DNA of 64,000 nt from JAFDZO01 sp044226845 (GCA_044226845.1 JBGAGG010000005.1:186001-250000), one strand, 5' to 3'. Shown: positions 44,110 to 53,053, numbered from the stretch's first letter. The notes: generated from the sequence alone by a model not told the origin. Program-made: numbers and translations.

Positions 44110-45153
44110 ATGAGAAATATCTTTCTTATTCTGTTTTTCTTTGTAGGTATTACATCTAAAATTTTTGCAAACGCTGCCGCTCCGGGATTTTATAATAACG
44201 GAGGCAGCAGCGATTTCATTCCGTTTTTTGCTTCAGATAGTTTGTACCTCGATAAGCTCCAAATGCAAAGTGAGCAGATAACTGTTCTGCTTTATCCTAA
44301 CTTTGCAGTTGTGCGCGGGGAGTACAACATGCTTAACTTATCCAATAAAGAAATAATTTTTAATACAGGTTACCCTATAAATGCTTCTTATGAAAACGAA
44401 TTAGTTTCAAGAGTAAGTTTTGAAGATATTTACGGACTGAAGGTTTTTGTTGACGGCAAGGATGTTCCGAATGAAAAACTGAAAGCTGGGGATTCGAGCT
44501 ATTCATTCGATGAAAATAAACGAAACCTATACAATAACTGGTATGTATGGAAGTCAGACTTTAAGCCCAATGCTGTCACAAAAATAAAAGTTTACTTCAT
44601 AGTTAATACTTCAAACAGCATTTTAAGAAAAGGGTACAGCAAGGATACAGATAACGGATTTGTTTACATACTGGAATCAGGCAAGGCTTGGGCAAAAAAT
44701 ATTGAGAGCGGAAGAATAAATATTCAGCTTATGGATGGACTGACTGCAAAAGACATTATGGGTGTATCGCCAAACTCAAAATTCACGATTAATGATGAAG
44801 GTAACAGTCTGATTTATGATTTTAAAAATTTAGAACCGACTCCGAAAGATAATGTTCTTATCCGTTATAAGAGTACAAAAGGTAAATCAGATATACAATC
44901 AGTAGTTTCAGATGCAAATAAATATTATGATGAAATTGACCGTATCCAGCCTGCAAATATCTTTGCGGAGTCTTATAAAGTATTCACAGCCAATGATTTT
45001 GAGGTACATGATTCCGGGTTCAATGTCTTTGCATATGTAATGTTATTCCTGGTTTTCGGTGTACCAATTATTATAATTCTGGCAATTGCCGGAATAGTTA
45101 TATATATTGTTGTACGAAGAAGAAAAAAGAAAAAACAAGCGTTTACCTCATAA
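44110..45153 (+). CDS. DUF4424-like exported protein with C-terminal anchor
   Basis: 347 residues. A signal peptide (1-21, 'SKIFANA'), a beta-rich extracytoplasmic region that describes a post-translational shape like DUF4424 ('SEQITVLLYPNFAVVRGEYNMLNLSNKEIIFNTGYP', key parts EQITVLLYP and FNTGYP), and a C-terminal membrane helix (about 311-336, 'YVMLFLVFGVPIIIILAIAG') followed by a basic stop-transfer. The DUF match is tentative. It follows the subtilase gene with a short gap. Confidence 0.6.
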   Translation: MRNIFLILFFFVGITSKIFANAAAPGFYNNGGSSDFIPFFASDSLYLDKLQMQSEQITVLLYPNFAVVRGEYNMLNLSNKEIIFNTGYPINASYENELVSRVSFEDIYGLKVFVDGKDVPNEKLKAGDSSYSFDENKRNLYNNWYVWKSDFKPNAVTKIKVYFIVNTSNSILRKGYSKDTDNGFVYILESGKAWAKNIESGRINIQLMDGLTAKDIMGVSPNSKFTINDEGNSLIYDFKNLEPTPKDNVLIRYKSTKGKSDIQSVVSDANKYYDEIDRIQPANIFAESYKVFTANDFEVHDSGFNVFAYVMLFLVFGVPIIIILAIAGIVIYIVVRRRKKKKQAFTS

Positions 45154-45280
45154 TTACGCAGATTTGCATCAAATAAGTTCATTTCAGTTCTAACCTCTTA
45201 TTAGCCCTGTTTTCTCATTGAAACTCTCTGGGTAAATCCTTATATTACTAATTGCTTAAAATTAAATTTCAACCATAAAC

Positions 45281-45772
45281 ATGGCTTTAAACGTTGGCGA
45301 TACAGCTCCTGATTTTACTTTAAAAAGTAAAAATGAAACAGGCGATGTTAAAGATTATACTTTAGGTGATTACAAAGGAAAGAAAAACGTAGTATTATTT
45401 TTCTATCCGCAGTCATTTACCGGAGTTTGTACAACAGAAATGTGTACAATCGTAAAAGACTTTGAAGATTACTCTTCACTTGATGCACAGACTTTCGGAA
45501 TCAGCGTTGATTCTATTTTTACTCAGGATGCATGGGCAAAAGCAAACGGAATAACTTTCCCTTTGCTCAGCGATTTTAACAAAGAAGTGATTGAAAAATA
45601 CGGTACAAGATATCCTGACGGCGGTTTTGTTCACAATATGAACGGAGTTTCAAAAAGAGCTGCATTCGTAGTTGATAAAGAAGGAAAGATTGCATACGCT
45701 GAAGTATTAGAAAGCGCAGGAGATCTGCCAAACTTTGATAAAGTAAAAGAAGTTTTAAAATCCTTAAATTAA
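45281..45772 (+). CDS. Peroxiredoxin (AhpC/TSA family)
   Basis: 163 residues. Thioredoxin fold with the peroxidatic cysteine C50 in 'PQSFTGVCTTEMC' and a second Cys at 55, the CxxxxC spacing found in some BCP-type enzymes. 'AQTFGISVDSIFTQDAWAK' and 'RAAFVVDKEGKIAYAEV' are family strands. Reduces peroxides using thiol donors. Twelve nucleotides upstream of ribF on the same strand. Confidence 0.93.
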   Translation: MALNVGDTAPDFTLKSKNETGDVKDYTLGDYKGKKNVVLFFYPQSFTGVCTTEMCTIVKDFEDYSSLDAQTFGISVDSIFTQDAWAKANGITFPLLSDFNKEVIEKYGTRYPDGGFVHNMNGVSKRAAFVVDKEGKIAYAEVLESAGDLPNFDKVKEVLKSLN

Positions 45773-45784
45773 TTTTTTAAGGGA

Positions 45785-46723
45785 ATGATAGTTGTAAGAG
45801 AGCCTGATGAAATTGTTTACGATAAGAAAACCGTTGTTACCGTAGGGACTTTTGACGGTGTTCACATAGGGCATCAGCAGATTATCGGCGAGCTAAACCG
45901 TCTGAAAGAAGAAAAGAATTTAAGAAGCATCTTAATTACTTTCGACCCGCATCCGCAGATAGTTTTAAGAAACCGCTCCAAAGATGTAAAGCTTTTAACT
46001 TCAACAGAGGAAAAACTGGAGTTGCTAAAAAGATTTCCTCTTGATACAGTTTATATAATAAATTTCAGTAAAGAGTTTGCGGCAACACCTGCAGAGACAT
46101 TTTTTACTGATTACATTGTGAACAGGATAGGACTAAATGACTTAGTTATCGGATATGACCACATGTTCGGTAAAAATCGCGAGGGAAGTATCGAAACAGT
46201 AAACGCTCTTTCAAATAATTGCGGTTTCAGTGTGCACAAAGTGCCTGAGTTTAAAATCGATGATAAAAATATAAGCAGCACGGAAATAAGAAGTCTTCTT
46301 GAACAGGGAGATGTAAACGCTGCAAAATTTTTCCTCGGAAGATTTTATGAAATAGAAGGAATAGTTGTACAAGGAGCAAAACGTGGAAGAGAGTTAGGAT
46401 ATCCGACGGCAAATTTGAAGATAGATGATGATAACAAACAAATTCCGAAAAACGGAATTTACGCAGTAGAAGTTCTTTACGATAAAAACATATTTCAAGG
46501 TATGATGAGCATAGGGCATAACCCGACTGTAAACGATACCGATGAAATATTCCTTGAAGTAAACATCTTTAATTTTGATAAAGATATTTACGGAGAAAAA
46601 ATTAAAATCAGGTTTGTTGAGTATATAAGGGAAGAAGTTAAATTCAATTCTCTTGAAGAGCTTACAATAAAGCTGGACGAAGACAAACAAAAAACTTTAA
46701 ATATATTCAGTAACATTAATTAA
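45785..46723 (+). CDS. ribF: Bifunctional riboflavin kinase/FAD synthetase
   Basis: 312 residues. FAD-synthetase half (about 15-170): 'VTVGTFDGVHIGHQQII', 'FDPHPQIVL', 'GYDHMFGKNREG' and 'SSTEIRSLLEQGDV'. Riboflavin-kinase half (about 185-305): 'GRELGYPTANLKI', 'GIYAVEVLY' and 'MSIGHNPTV'. Makes FMN and FAD, which SdhA and other flavoproteins here need. Part of the conserved ribF-rpsO-pnp order. Confidence 0.96.
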   Translation: MIVVREPDEIVYDKKTVVTVGTFDGVHIGHQQIIGELNRLKEEKNLRSILITFDPHPQIVLRNRSKDVKLLTSTEEKLELLKRFPLDTVYIINFSKEFAATPAETFFTDYIVNRIGLNDLVIGYDHMFGKNREGSIETVNALSNNCGFSVHKVPEFKIDDKNISSTEIRSLLEQGDVNAAKFFLGRFYEIEGIVVQGAKRGRELGYPTANLKIDDDNKQIPKNGIYAVEVLYDKNIFQGMMSIGHNPTVNDTDEIFLEVNIFNFDKDIYGEKIKIRFVEYIREEVKFNSLEELTIKLDEDKQKTLNIFSNIN

Positions 46724-46731
46724 AAAAACAC

Positions 46732-47004
46732 GTGGCATTAACTAAAGAAGAAAAAAGCGAGATTGTAACAAAGTACGGCGAATCAGCTAACAACTCAGGA
46801 AAGACTGAAGTTCAGGTTGCAATACTTACAAAAAGAATTAATGAGCTTTCAGCAAGCCATTTTAACACTCATGCAAAAGATAACCACTCAAGAAGAGGAC
46901 TTTTGAAAATGGTTGGTAAAAGAAGAAAGCTTTTAAGATATCTTGAAAACAAAGATGTTACAAGATACAGAGGCATCATAAAAGAATTAAACATCAGAAA
47001 ATAA
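46732..47004 (+). CDS. rpsO: 30S ribosomal protein S15
   Basis: 90 residues from a GTG start, 8 nt after ribF. 'TGKTEVQVAILTKRINEL' type block (here SGKTEVQVAILTKRI), 'HFNTHAKDNHSRRGLLKMVGKRRKLLRYL' (key parts HSRRGL and RRKLL) and 'RYRGIIKELNIRK' at the end are S15 hallmarks. Binds the 16S rRNA central domain. A terminator separates it from pnp. Confidence 0.97.
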   Translation: MALTKEEKSEIVTKYGESANNSGKTEVQVAILTKRINELSASHFNTHAKDNHSRRGLLKMVGKRRKLLRYLENKDVTRYRGIIKELNIRK

Positions 47005-47035
47005 TTTTTTTGGTTTTTTATTCAATTTCACAAAT

Positions 47036-47072
47036 GCCCGTCCCTCATTTTTTAGGACGGGTTTGTCGTTTT
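47036..47072 (+). terminator. Terminator between rpsO and pnp
   Basis: CCCGTCC (47037-47043) pairs with GGACGGG (47055-47061), 11-nt loop, then TTTGTCGTTTTT. It may end the ribF-rpsO transcript or attenuate pnp. Confidence 0.75.
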
Positions 47073-47135
47073 TATGAACGTACATAAAAAAGACGTTAAA
47101 CATTTTAAAACTTTACAAGAAAGGTTTATACCGAA

Positions 47136-49313
47136 TTGATAAGAAAAAGCATAGAGATAGGCGGAAAAAAACTAACTCTAGAAACAGGAAGACTTGCTAA
47201 GCAAGCAAACGGAGCAGTATTAATCTCCCTAGAAGACACCGTGGTATTATGTACAGCAGTCGCAAAAGATGAAGCAGCACCAGGACAGGATTTCTTCCCC
47301 TTAAAAGTAGACTATAGGGAAAAATCAGCCTCAGTCGGAAAAATCCCCGGCGGATTTTTTAAAAGAGAAGCCAGACCAACAGAAAAAGAAATACTCTCAT
47401 CAAGATTAATTGACAGACCAATAAGACCAATGTTTCCTGACGGATACTTCAACGAAGTTGATATTCAGGCAGGTGTTTACTCTTCAGACGGGGAGAATGA
47501 TGCAGACGTTATTGCTGCTATCGGCGCTTCTGCAGCTCTGATGATTTCTGATATTCCGTTCGATCTTCCAATAGCAGAAGTGAGGGTTACTCGTGTGAAT
47601 GGTGAGTTAATAGTACTCCCAACTCACAAACAAAATGATGAAGGTGATTTTGATATAATTGTTGCAGGAACAGAAGATTCAATCGTAATGGTTGAAGGTG
47701 AAGCAAAAGAAATGTCAGAGCATGAATTTATAGAGGCAGTGAAATTTGCTCATACTCATATAATTGAACTTTGTAAATTTCAGAAAGAATTTGCTGCAGA
47801 AGTTGCAAAGACAAAGAAACCGATTCCGGCTGCTGAAGACAGGACAGAGATGATTAACGATGTTAAAGCCCTGTATGAAAATGAATTTAAAGCGATGGTA
47901 AGCGCAGTTCTTCCTAAAGAACAAAGACATAACGGTAACAATGAACTTCATGCAAAAGTAAAAGAAGCATTAGCAGAGAAATACCCTGAAAAAGAAAAAG
48001 AGCTTGCCGGAATAATGCACGATATACAATACAATGTTATCCGCGCAATGATTTTAGATGAAGGCAAAAGATTGGACGGAAGAGGAACAACGAATATAAG
48101 AAATATCACCTGTGAAACAAGCGTATTGCCAAGAACACACGGTTCAGCCTTATTTACCAGAGGTGAAACACAAAGTTTGACAACTGTAACTTTAGGAACC
48201 GGAAACGATTCACAGACGATAGAAGGATTAAGAGACGAAATTCAGAAGAAATTTATTCTGCATTATAATTTCCCCGGATTCAGCACAGGTGAAACCAGCG
48301 GAAGACCGGGACCGGGAAGAAGAGAAATCGGACACGGTAATCTTGCTGAGCGCTCATTGAAAAAAATGGCACCGAGCGAAAAAGATTTTCCTTACGTGCT
48401 TCGAATTGTATCGGATATTCTTGAATCAAACGGTTCATCTTCTATGGCTACAGTCTGCGCAGGTTCATTAGCTTTAATGGATGCAGGTGTACCAATGAAA
48501 AAACCGGTTGCAGGTATTGCGATGGGTCTTATAAAAGAAGGCGACAGAATTGCAGTTCTTTCAGATATTCTCGGCGATGAAGATCACTTCGGTGATATGG
48601 ATTTCAAAGTTGCAGGAACAACTGATGGTATCACAGCAATTCAGATGGATATTAAAATAAGAGGAATTTCTTTTGAAGTACTTGAAACAGCTCTTAATCA
48701 GGCAAAAGAAGGCAGACTTCATATTCTTGGAATAATGAACGAAACTCTTTCTGCGCCAAGAGAAAACTTATCAAAGTATGCACCGCATTTATACTCAATG
48801 CAGATTCCGGTTGATATGATAGGAACAATTATCGGACCCGGTGGAAAAATGATCCGGCACATTATTGCTGAATCAGGATGCGAACTTAATATCGATGATA
48901 CAGGTATGTTAACTATTGCGGCAGTGAATGAAGAAAATGCTAACATTGCTAAAACAATGGTAGGCAGATTAGTTGAAGTTCCTGAAAAAGGAAAAACTTA
49001 TGAAGGCACAATTAAATCTATAAAAGATTTCGGCGCATTCGTAGAAATCATTCCGGGTAAAGAAGGACTTCTTCATATCTCTGAAATAGATTATAAGAGA
49101 GTAGATAAAGTTGAAGATGTTTTACATATGGGCGATAAGATAGAAGTTATGCTTCTTGATATTGACCGTGAAGGTAAAATGAAACTTAGCAGAAAAGCAT
49201 TGCTTCCGAAACCTGAAGGATATGTAGAACCCGTTAAACGTGAAAGACCTGAAGGGGACAGACGCGACGGACCAAGAAGAGATGACAGACGCGGCGGCGG
49301 TAACAGACGCTAA
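47136..49313 (+). CDS. pnp: Polyribonucleotide nucleotidyltransferase (PNPase)
   Basis: 725 residues from a TTG start (the first in-frame ATG comes too late to fit the family). Two RNase PH domains: 'SLEDTVVLCTAVAKDE' and 'SSRLIDRPIRPMFP' in the first; 'GTTNIRNITCETSVLPRTHGSALFTRGETQ' (key parts LPRTHGSALFTRGETQ) and 'DFPYVLRIVSDILESNGSSSMATVC' (key parts SDILESNGSSSMA) in the second. A KH domain (about 554-615, 'IGTIIGPGGKMIRHI') and an S1 domain (618-690) follow, then an Arg/Gly/Asp tail. 3'-to-5' phosphorolytic RNA decay; works with RNase E/G-type enzymes. Confidence 0.97.
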   Translation: MIRKSIEIGGKKLTLETGRLAKQANGAVLISLEDTVVLCTAVAKDEAAPGQDFFPLKVDYREKSASVGKIPGGFFKREARPTEKEILSSRLIDRPIRPMFPDGYFNEVDIQAGVYSSDGENDADVIAAIGASAALMISDIPFDLPIAEVRVTRVNGELIVLPTHKQNDEGDFDIIVAGTEDSIVMVEGEAKEMSEHEFIEAVKFAHTHIIELCKFQKEFAAEVAKTKKPIPAAEDRTEMINDVKALYENEFKAMVSAVLPKEQRHNGNNELHAKVKEALAEKYPEKEKELAGIMHDIQYNVIRAMILDEGKRLDGRGTTNIRNITCETSVLPRTHGSALFTRGETQSLTTVTLGTGNDSQTIEGLRDEIQKKFILHYNFPGFSTGETSGRPGPGRREIGHGNLAERSLKKMAPSEKDFPYVLRIVSDILESNGSSSMATVCAGSLALMDAGVPMKKPVAGIAMGLIKEGDRIAVLSDILGDEDHFGDMDFKVAGTTDGITAIQMDIKIRGISFEVLETALNQAKEGRLHILGIMNETLSAPRENLSKYAPHLYSMQIPVDMIGTIIGPGGKMIRHIIAESGCELNIDDTGMLTIAAVNEENANIAKTMVGRLVEVPEKGKTYEGTIKSIKDFGAFVEIIPGKEGLLHISEIDYKRVDKVEDVLHMGDKIEVMLLDIDREGKMKLSRKALLPKPEGYVEPVKRERPEGDRRDGPRRDDRRGGGNRR

Positions 49314-49352
49314 GTTAAGAAAGAATAATTAAGAAAATTAAATTCTCTCAAA

Positions 49353-49658
49353 ATGAAATTCGAAATCGATAAACAGAAAGACAAAACAATATTCAAGCTT
49401 GAATCAAAAGTACTCGGTCACGAGATAGCTGCCGATTTAAAAGCTGAATTGATTTTTCTTCAGAAAGAAATTGATAATCAGTTTATAATAGACCTGGGCG
49501 ATGTAACAAGATGTGACAGCTCAGGACTTTCATGCCTTCTTCTTGCAGAAAGAATGGAGCGTGAAAAAGGAAATAAATTAGTATTGATGAATGTTAACAA
49601 GGCAGTGGAAGATTTAATAAAAATTGCACGCCTTGACAGAGTATTTGATATAAAATAA
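49353..49658 (+). CDS. STAS-domain anti-sigma-factor antagonist-like protein
   Basis: 101 residues. Pattern of an anti-anti-sigma factor (SpoIIAA/RsbV): short strands, then 'DVTRCDSSGLSCLLLAERME' with the phosphorylatable Ser in 'DSSGLS', and a last helix 'VEDLIKIARLDRVFDI'. A partner anti-sigma kinase is not in the window. It follows pnp after 39 nt and is closed by a strong terminator. Confidence 0.88.
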   Translation: MKFEIDKQKDKTIFKLESKVLGHEIAADLKAELIFLQKEIDNQFIIDLGDVTRCDSSGLSCLLLAERMEREKGNKLVLMNVNKAVEDLIKIARLDRVFDIK

Positions 49659-49675
49659 TATAAGTCTCTCCTTCA

Positions 49676-49730
49676 AATCCCGTTTGATAACGAAAATTTT
49701 TTTAATTTTTTTCAAACGGGATTTTTTTAT
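49676..49730 (+). terminator. Strong terminator after the STAS gene
   Basis: AAATCCCGTTTGA (49676-49688) pairs with TCAAACGGGATTT (49713-49725), a 13-bp stem, then a T run. The loop is AT-rich. Confidence 0.9.
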
Positions 49731-50115
49731 GCCCGCTTTACTATTTTAAACTTCTTTATTTAAAGTCAGTCAATGTGAAAAAAAATATCTATTCCTACTA
49801 ATAGGTAACAATTACTTTACTTCTTGAATGAAAAAGATTAAATTGTATTGAAGTAAATTATTTGTTTAATACGGTTAAATAGCTCTAACAATTTGGGGTA
49901 TAAAATTCAGCAAAAACCCGTCAATAATAGAAAATTCATTTTTCCGTTATTGATAAAACAATACTGAAGTGCTTAATATCCGTCATTACTAAAAAACATT
50001 GTTCTAACAATTAGACAAATATTTATATTGTTTAATGTCCTGGATAATTTAAAAACTCCATTGAATCAGTAAAAATCTATGCAATCTTTGATTTGATTTT
50101 TTACTTTGCTACAAT
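49731..50115. other. Non-coding gap with dispersed repeats
   Basis: About 385 nt between the STAS terminator and the Rieske gene. It holds the second copy of a dispersed palindrome (49789-49806) and 'AAACCCGTCAATAAT', similar to the repeat unit in the 23.4-23.7 kb island, followed by a partial inverted match 'CCGTTATTGAT'. No gene seen. Confidence 0.5.
49789..49806. repeat. Dispersed palindrome, copy 2
   Basis: CTATTCCTACTAATAGGT is the reverse complement, with one mismatch, of 23273-23290. Confidence 0.55.
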
Positions 50116-50460
50116 ATGAAAGACGAATACGTAAAAACATTTAAATTATCGGAGCTTTCCAATAAAAAAGGGAAGCAGTTTCAGTTAGATGACGACCATG
50201 AAATAGCTGTGTTCAAAATATATGATAAGGTTTATGCAGTTGATAATATCTGTCCGCATAATCACGTGCCGCAGATGTTTGACGGCTATATAGACGAGAT
50301 GTATGTTACATGCCCCATACACGGATTTAAATTCCATCTTGAAACAGGCGAGCAGCCGACAAAAATAGGATGCAAGCTGAAAACCTATGAATTAAAAATA
50401 GAAGACGATTATATATACGTAAAGAAACCGAAAAAGAAATTATTTGATTTTCATTTTTGA
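50116..50460 (+). CDS. Rieske [2Fe-2S] protein
   Basis: 114 residues. Cluster ligands are in 'CPHNH' and 'CPIHG' ('NICPHNHVPQ' and 'VTCPIHGFKFHLETGE'), the two-Cys two-His Rieske pattern of ferredoxin-like or NirD-like proteins. No signal peptide or membrane anchor, so it is cytoplasmic. Its stop overlaps the TTG start of queG in a TTGA arrangement, so the two are translationally coupled. Electron transfer to a partner enzyme is the likely role; the C-terminus is Lys-rich. Confidence 0.9.
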   Translation: MKDEYVKTFKLSELSNKKGKQFQLDDDHEIAVFKIYDKVYAVDNICPHNHVPQMFDGYIDEMYVTCPIHGFKFHLETGEQPTKIGCKLKTYELKIEDDYIYVKKPKKKLFDFHF

Positions 50461-51392
50461 TAAAGAAATCAGTCATATCATCTTCAATAAAACAGAAAGC
50501 AAAAGAGTACGGTTTTGCGCTCTGCGGATTTTCGAAAGGAGAAATTCTTGATAAAGAAGAAATTTATTTTAAGAAGTGGCTCGAGGAAAAAAAGAATGCT
50601 GATATGAACTGGCTGAATAACTCCTTTGAAAAAAGAGTTAATCCCTTCCTTGTAATGCCCGATGTGAAATCAATTATATCACTGGCCTTTGTTTACGATA
50701 CTCCTTACCAGCATATTGAAGATAAATCAATTGCAAAAATTTCCCGCTATGCCTGGGGAGATAAAGATTATCATAAGGTAATTAAGAAAAAACTAAAACC
50801 TCTTTGTACAGATATAGAATTATTATCGCCTGAAATAAAAACACGAGCATACGTAGATGACGGACCCATGATGGATAAGATATGGGCAGCGCGAAGCGGC
50901 ATAGGCGCAATGGGGAAACATACGAATATTATAAATCCCGCTATAGGAAGTTTTTTTTTCCTCTGTGAAATACTGGTTAACGTTGAACTGGATTATGATA
51001 AACCAATTGAAGAAGACCTTTGCAAGAACTGCATGCTCTGTATTAATGCCTGCCCTACAGGAGCGATATATGAAGAATACAAGCTAGATGCAAATTTATG
51101 TATATCGTATCAGACGATTGAAAACCGCGGAGAAATTCCGGAACACATAAACTTAGATAATTGGGTTTACGGCTGCGATACATGTCAGGATGTATGCCCT
51201 TACAACTCCAGAAATATTTTTACTGAAGACGAAAGATTTTTTCCTAAGATTGAAACGCTGAATAGATCACTGGAAGAATTATCAAAACTGACCGAAGAAG
51301 AGTTCAATAAACTTTTTGAAGGAACGCCTGTAAGAAGAACAAAATATGCAGGGTGGAAAAGAAATCTAAACAAGATAAGGGGCAAAAAATAA
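50457..51392 (+). CDS. queG: Epoxyqueuosine reductase QueG
   Basis: 311 residues from a TTG start that overlaps the Rieske stop by 4 nt. N-terminal cobalamin-binding region with 'YGFALCGFSKGEIL' and 'ISRYAWGDKDYHKVI'; 'VDDGPMMDKIWAARSGIGAMGKHTN' (key parts DDGPMMDK and SGIGAMGKHTN); two 4Fe-4S motifs, 'CKNCMLCINACPTGAI' and 'CDTCQDVCPYN'. Reduces epoxyqueuosine to queuosine in tRNA, the last step of the Q pathway. Length and motifs fit QueG. Confidence 0.95.
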   Translation: MIKKSVISSSIKQKAKEYGFALCGFSKGEILDKEEIYFKKWLEEKKNADMNWLNNSFEKRVNPFLVMPDVKSIISLAFVYDTPYQHIEDKSIAKISRYAWGDKDYHKVIKKKLKPLCTDIELLSPEIKTRAYVDDGPMMDKIWAARSGIGAMGKHTNIINPAIGSFFFLCEILVNVELDYDKPIEEDLCKNCMLCINACPTGAIYEEYKLDANLCISYQTIENRGEIPEHINLDNWVYGCDTCQDVCPYNSRNIFTEDERFFPKIETLNRSLEELSKLTEEEFNKLFEGTPVRRTKYAGWKRNLNKIRGKK

Positions 51393-51490
51393 TATCCTCT
51401 CTTTCCTTTTGTATTTATTTTTAGTTTTAAAAATGATTAATTTAGAAGAATAGTGCAGTTAATCAAATAGATTTACTGCATTTTTTAAAA

Positions 51491-52273
51491 GTGTTAACTG
51501 TTGCGAATTTTCTGCCTCCTAAAATGAAAAGCAAAATTTTTTCAAGATGGTTAACCCTTCTCATTGTTGTTATACATATTCTTTATAATAATCTTTATGA
51601 TGTAATTGTACCTAATACATCATTGAAGATCATTACCGATAAATACAGAAGCCTATTTGTGCCTGCCGGTTATGCATTCAGCATCTGGGGTGTTATATAT
51701 ATTGCTATATTAGTTTACTGTATCTATCAGCTTCTCCCATCACAAAAAGAAAAACCATTTTATGATAGAATAAATCCTCCACTCATGATTTCTATGTTTC
51801 TTGGGATGGTATGGGGAATTGTTTTCCGCGAAAGCATGATTACATTAAGCATGTTTGTAATTTTGTTTTCATTTATCACTGCTTATGTCTGTCTTATGCG
51901 TGTTCATAAGTCTTATAAAAACAAAGAACACGGACTTTGGATTGTTTTTCCTTTCAGTATTTATGCAGGATGGCTTACGGCCGCTACTTTTGCAAGTCTT
52001 TCTCTCTGGCTGGTTTATCTTGACTGGCACGGTGGAATGATCGGTGATGTTTACTGGACTATTTTATTGATCACTGCCGCTTCTCTGATAGGTTTTGCTA
52101 TCAGCTTTTTCTACTATGATTTCTTTTACGCTTTAGTTATTGCATGGGCTGATTTCGCAATCTATATTCAGAGGAGGAGTGACAGTGAAACAACTGCAAT
52201 TGCAGCGCTTGTATTCTCTGTGCTTTTTGTTTTATGGAGTATTTATCTTATGTTTCAAAAGAAGCGAAAATAA
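51491..52273 (+). CDS. TspO/MBR-like multi-pass membrane protein
   Basis: The best start is ATG 51524 (about 249 residues; 'MKSKIFSRWL'), although the frame opens at GTG 51491. Six to seven hydrophobic segments are seen. 'PAGYAFSIWGVIYIAIL' near residues 47-64 is the signature of the larger TspO-like (tryptophan-rich sensory) proteins, followed by Trp-rich membrane segments. These bind porphyrin-like ligands or act as regulators; the ligand here is unknown. It ends 88 nt from the convergent msrA gene. Confidence 0.7.
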   Translation: MLTVANFLPPKMKSKIFSRWLTLLIVVIHILYNNLYDVIVPNTSLKIITDKYRSLFVPAGYAFSIWGVIYIAILVYCIYQLLPSQKEKPFYDRINPPLMISMFLGMVWGIVFRESMITLSMFVILFSFITAYVCLMRVHKSYKNKEHGLWIVFPFSIYAGWLTAATFASLSLWLVYLDWHGGMIGDVYWTILLITAASLIGFAISFFYYDFFYALVIAWADFAIYIQRRSDSETTAIAALVFSVLFVLWSIYLMFQKKRK

Positions 52274-52306
52274 AAAACCCCTGAAAACTAGAAGCGTTCT
52301 CAGGGG
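52271..52306 (-). terminator. Terminator of msrA
   Basis: CCCCTGAaAAC (52278-52288) pairs with GTTcTCAGGGG (52296-52306). Read on the minus strand the stem is followed by TTTTTTATTTT, so it terminates msrA transcription. Confidence 0.75.
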
Positions 52307-52360
52307 AGTATAGCAGATAAAATGAGTATAAGCTCTATTTATCACAACTTATAATGCACA

Positions 52361-53053
52361 TCAATCAAACTTCTTTTTGTAAACATGGCAGTAAGGGCTG
52401 CCGTTATTTTTTTCGTAGTAATCCTGATGATACTCTTCTGCTTTCCAGAAAGTAGATGCCGGAGTTACTTTCGTAACTACATCATATCCTTTTCCCTTTA
52501 AAATATTTATAAGCTTTTCAGCAGTAGCTTTCTGTTCATCATCTAAATAAAATATTTCACTTCTGTATTGTGTTCCTATATCGGGTCCTTGTCTGTCTAC
52601 CTGTGTAGGGTCATGGGTTTCAAAATATAATTTTGCCAGCTCTTCATAAGTGGTTTGTTCAGGGTCATAAACAACAAGTGTTGCTTCGGCATGGCCGGTT
52701 TTCCCTGTACAAACTTCTTTGTAAGTAGGATTATCTTTTGTTCCGCCTATAAATCCAACTTCAGTTGAGATTACGCCTTTCCCTTTTGCTAAATAATATT
52801 CGGTTCCCCAAAAACATCCCGATGCGAAAATTGCTTTTTTGTATTTAGATGTATCACCTGACATTTTATTTTTATCTCCTTTATTAGATGAACTTGATAG
52901 ATTTGATTTTTCTAATGGAATATCTGTGCTGCCTCCAAATGTTTTTATTTGTGAGCAGGCCGTAAAGTAAAAACTAAAAAAAAGCATTATCAAAAAACTG
53001 AATTTGAAAACACTTTTGAACTTCATATGTTTATTCATTTTAATTGGTTTCAA
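52361..53053 (-). CDS. msrA: Peptide methionine sulfoxide reductase MsrA, lipoprotein form
   Basis: 230 residues. A lipoprotein signal ('FSFLIMLFFSFYFTAC', Cys33) and a 35-residue Ser/Lys linker precede the MsrA domain. Active-site C80 in 'ASGCFWGTEY', 'GFIGGTKDNPTYKEVCTGKTGHAE' (key parts TYKEVCTGKTGHAE) and 'HDPTQVDRQGPDIGTQYRS' are typical. A resolving Cys may be C222 ('GSPYCHVY'). It repairs oxidised Met-S-sulfoxide, here probably in the periplasm. Alternative starts occur at the Met codons 6 and 10. Monocistronic. Confidence 0.93.
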   Translation of the reverse strand: MKPIKMNKHMKFKSVFKFSFLIMLFFSFYFTACSQIKTFGGSTDIPLEKSNLSSSSNKGDKNKMSGDTSKYKKAIFASGCFWGTEYYLAKGKGVISTEVGFIGGTKDNPTYKEVCTGKTGHAEATLVVYDPEQTTYEELAKLYFETHDPTQVDRQGPDIGTQYRSEIFYLDDEQKATAEKLINILKGKGYDVVTKVTPASTFWKAEEYHQDYYEKNNGSPYCHVYKKKFD

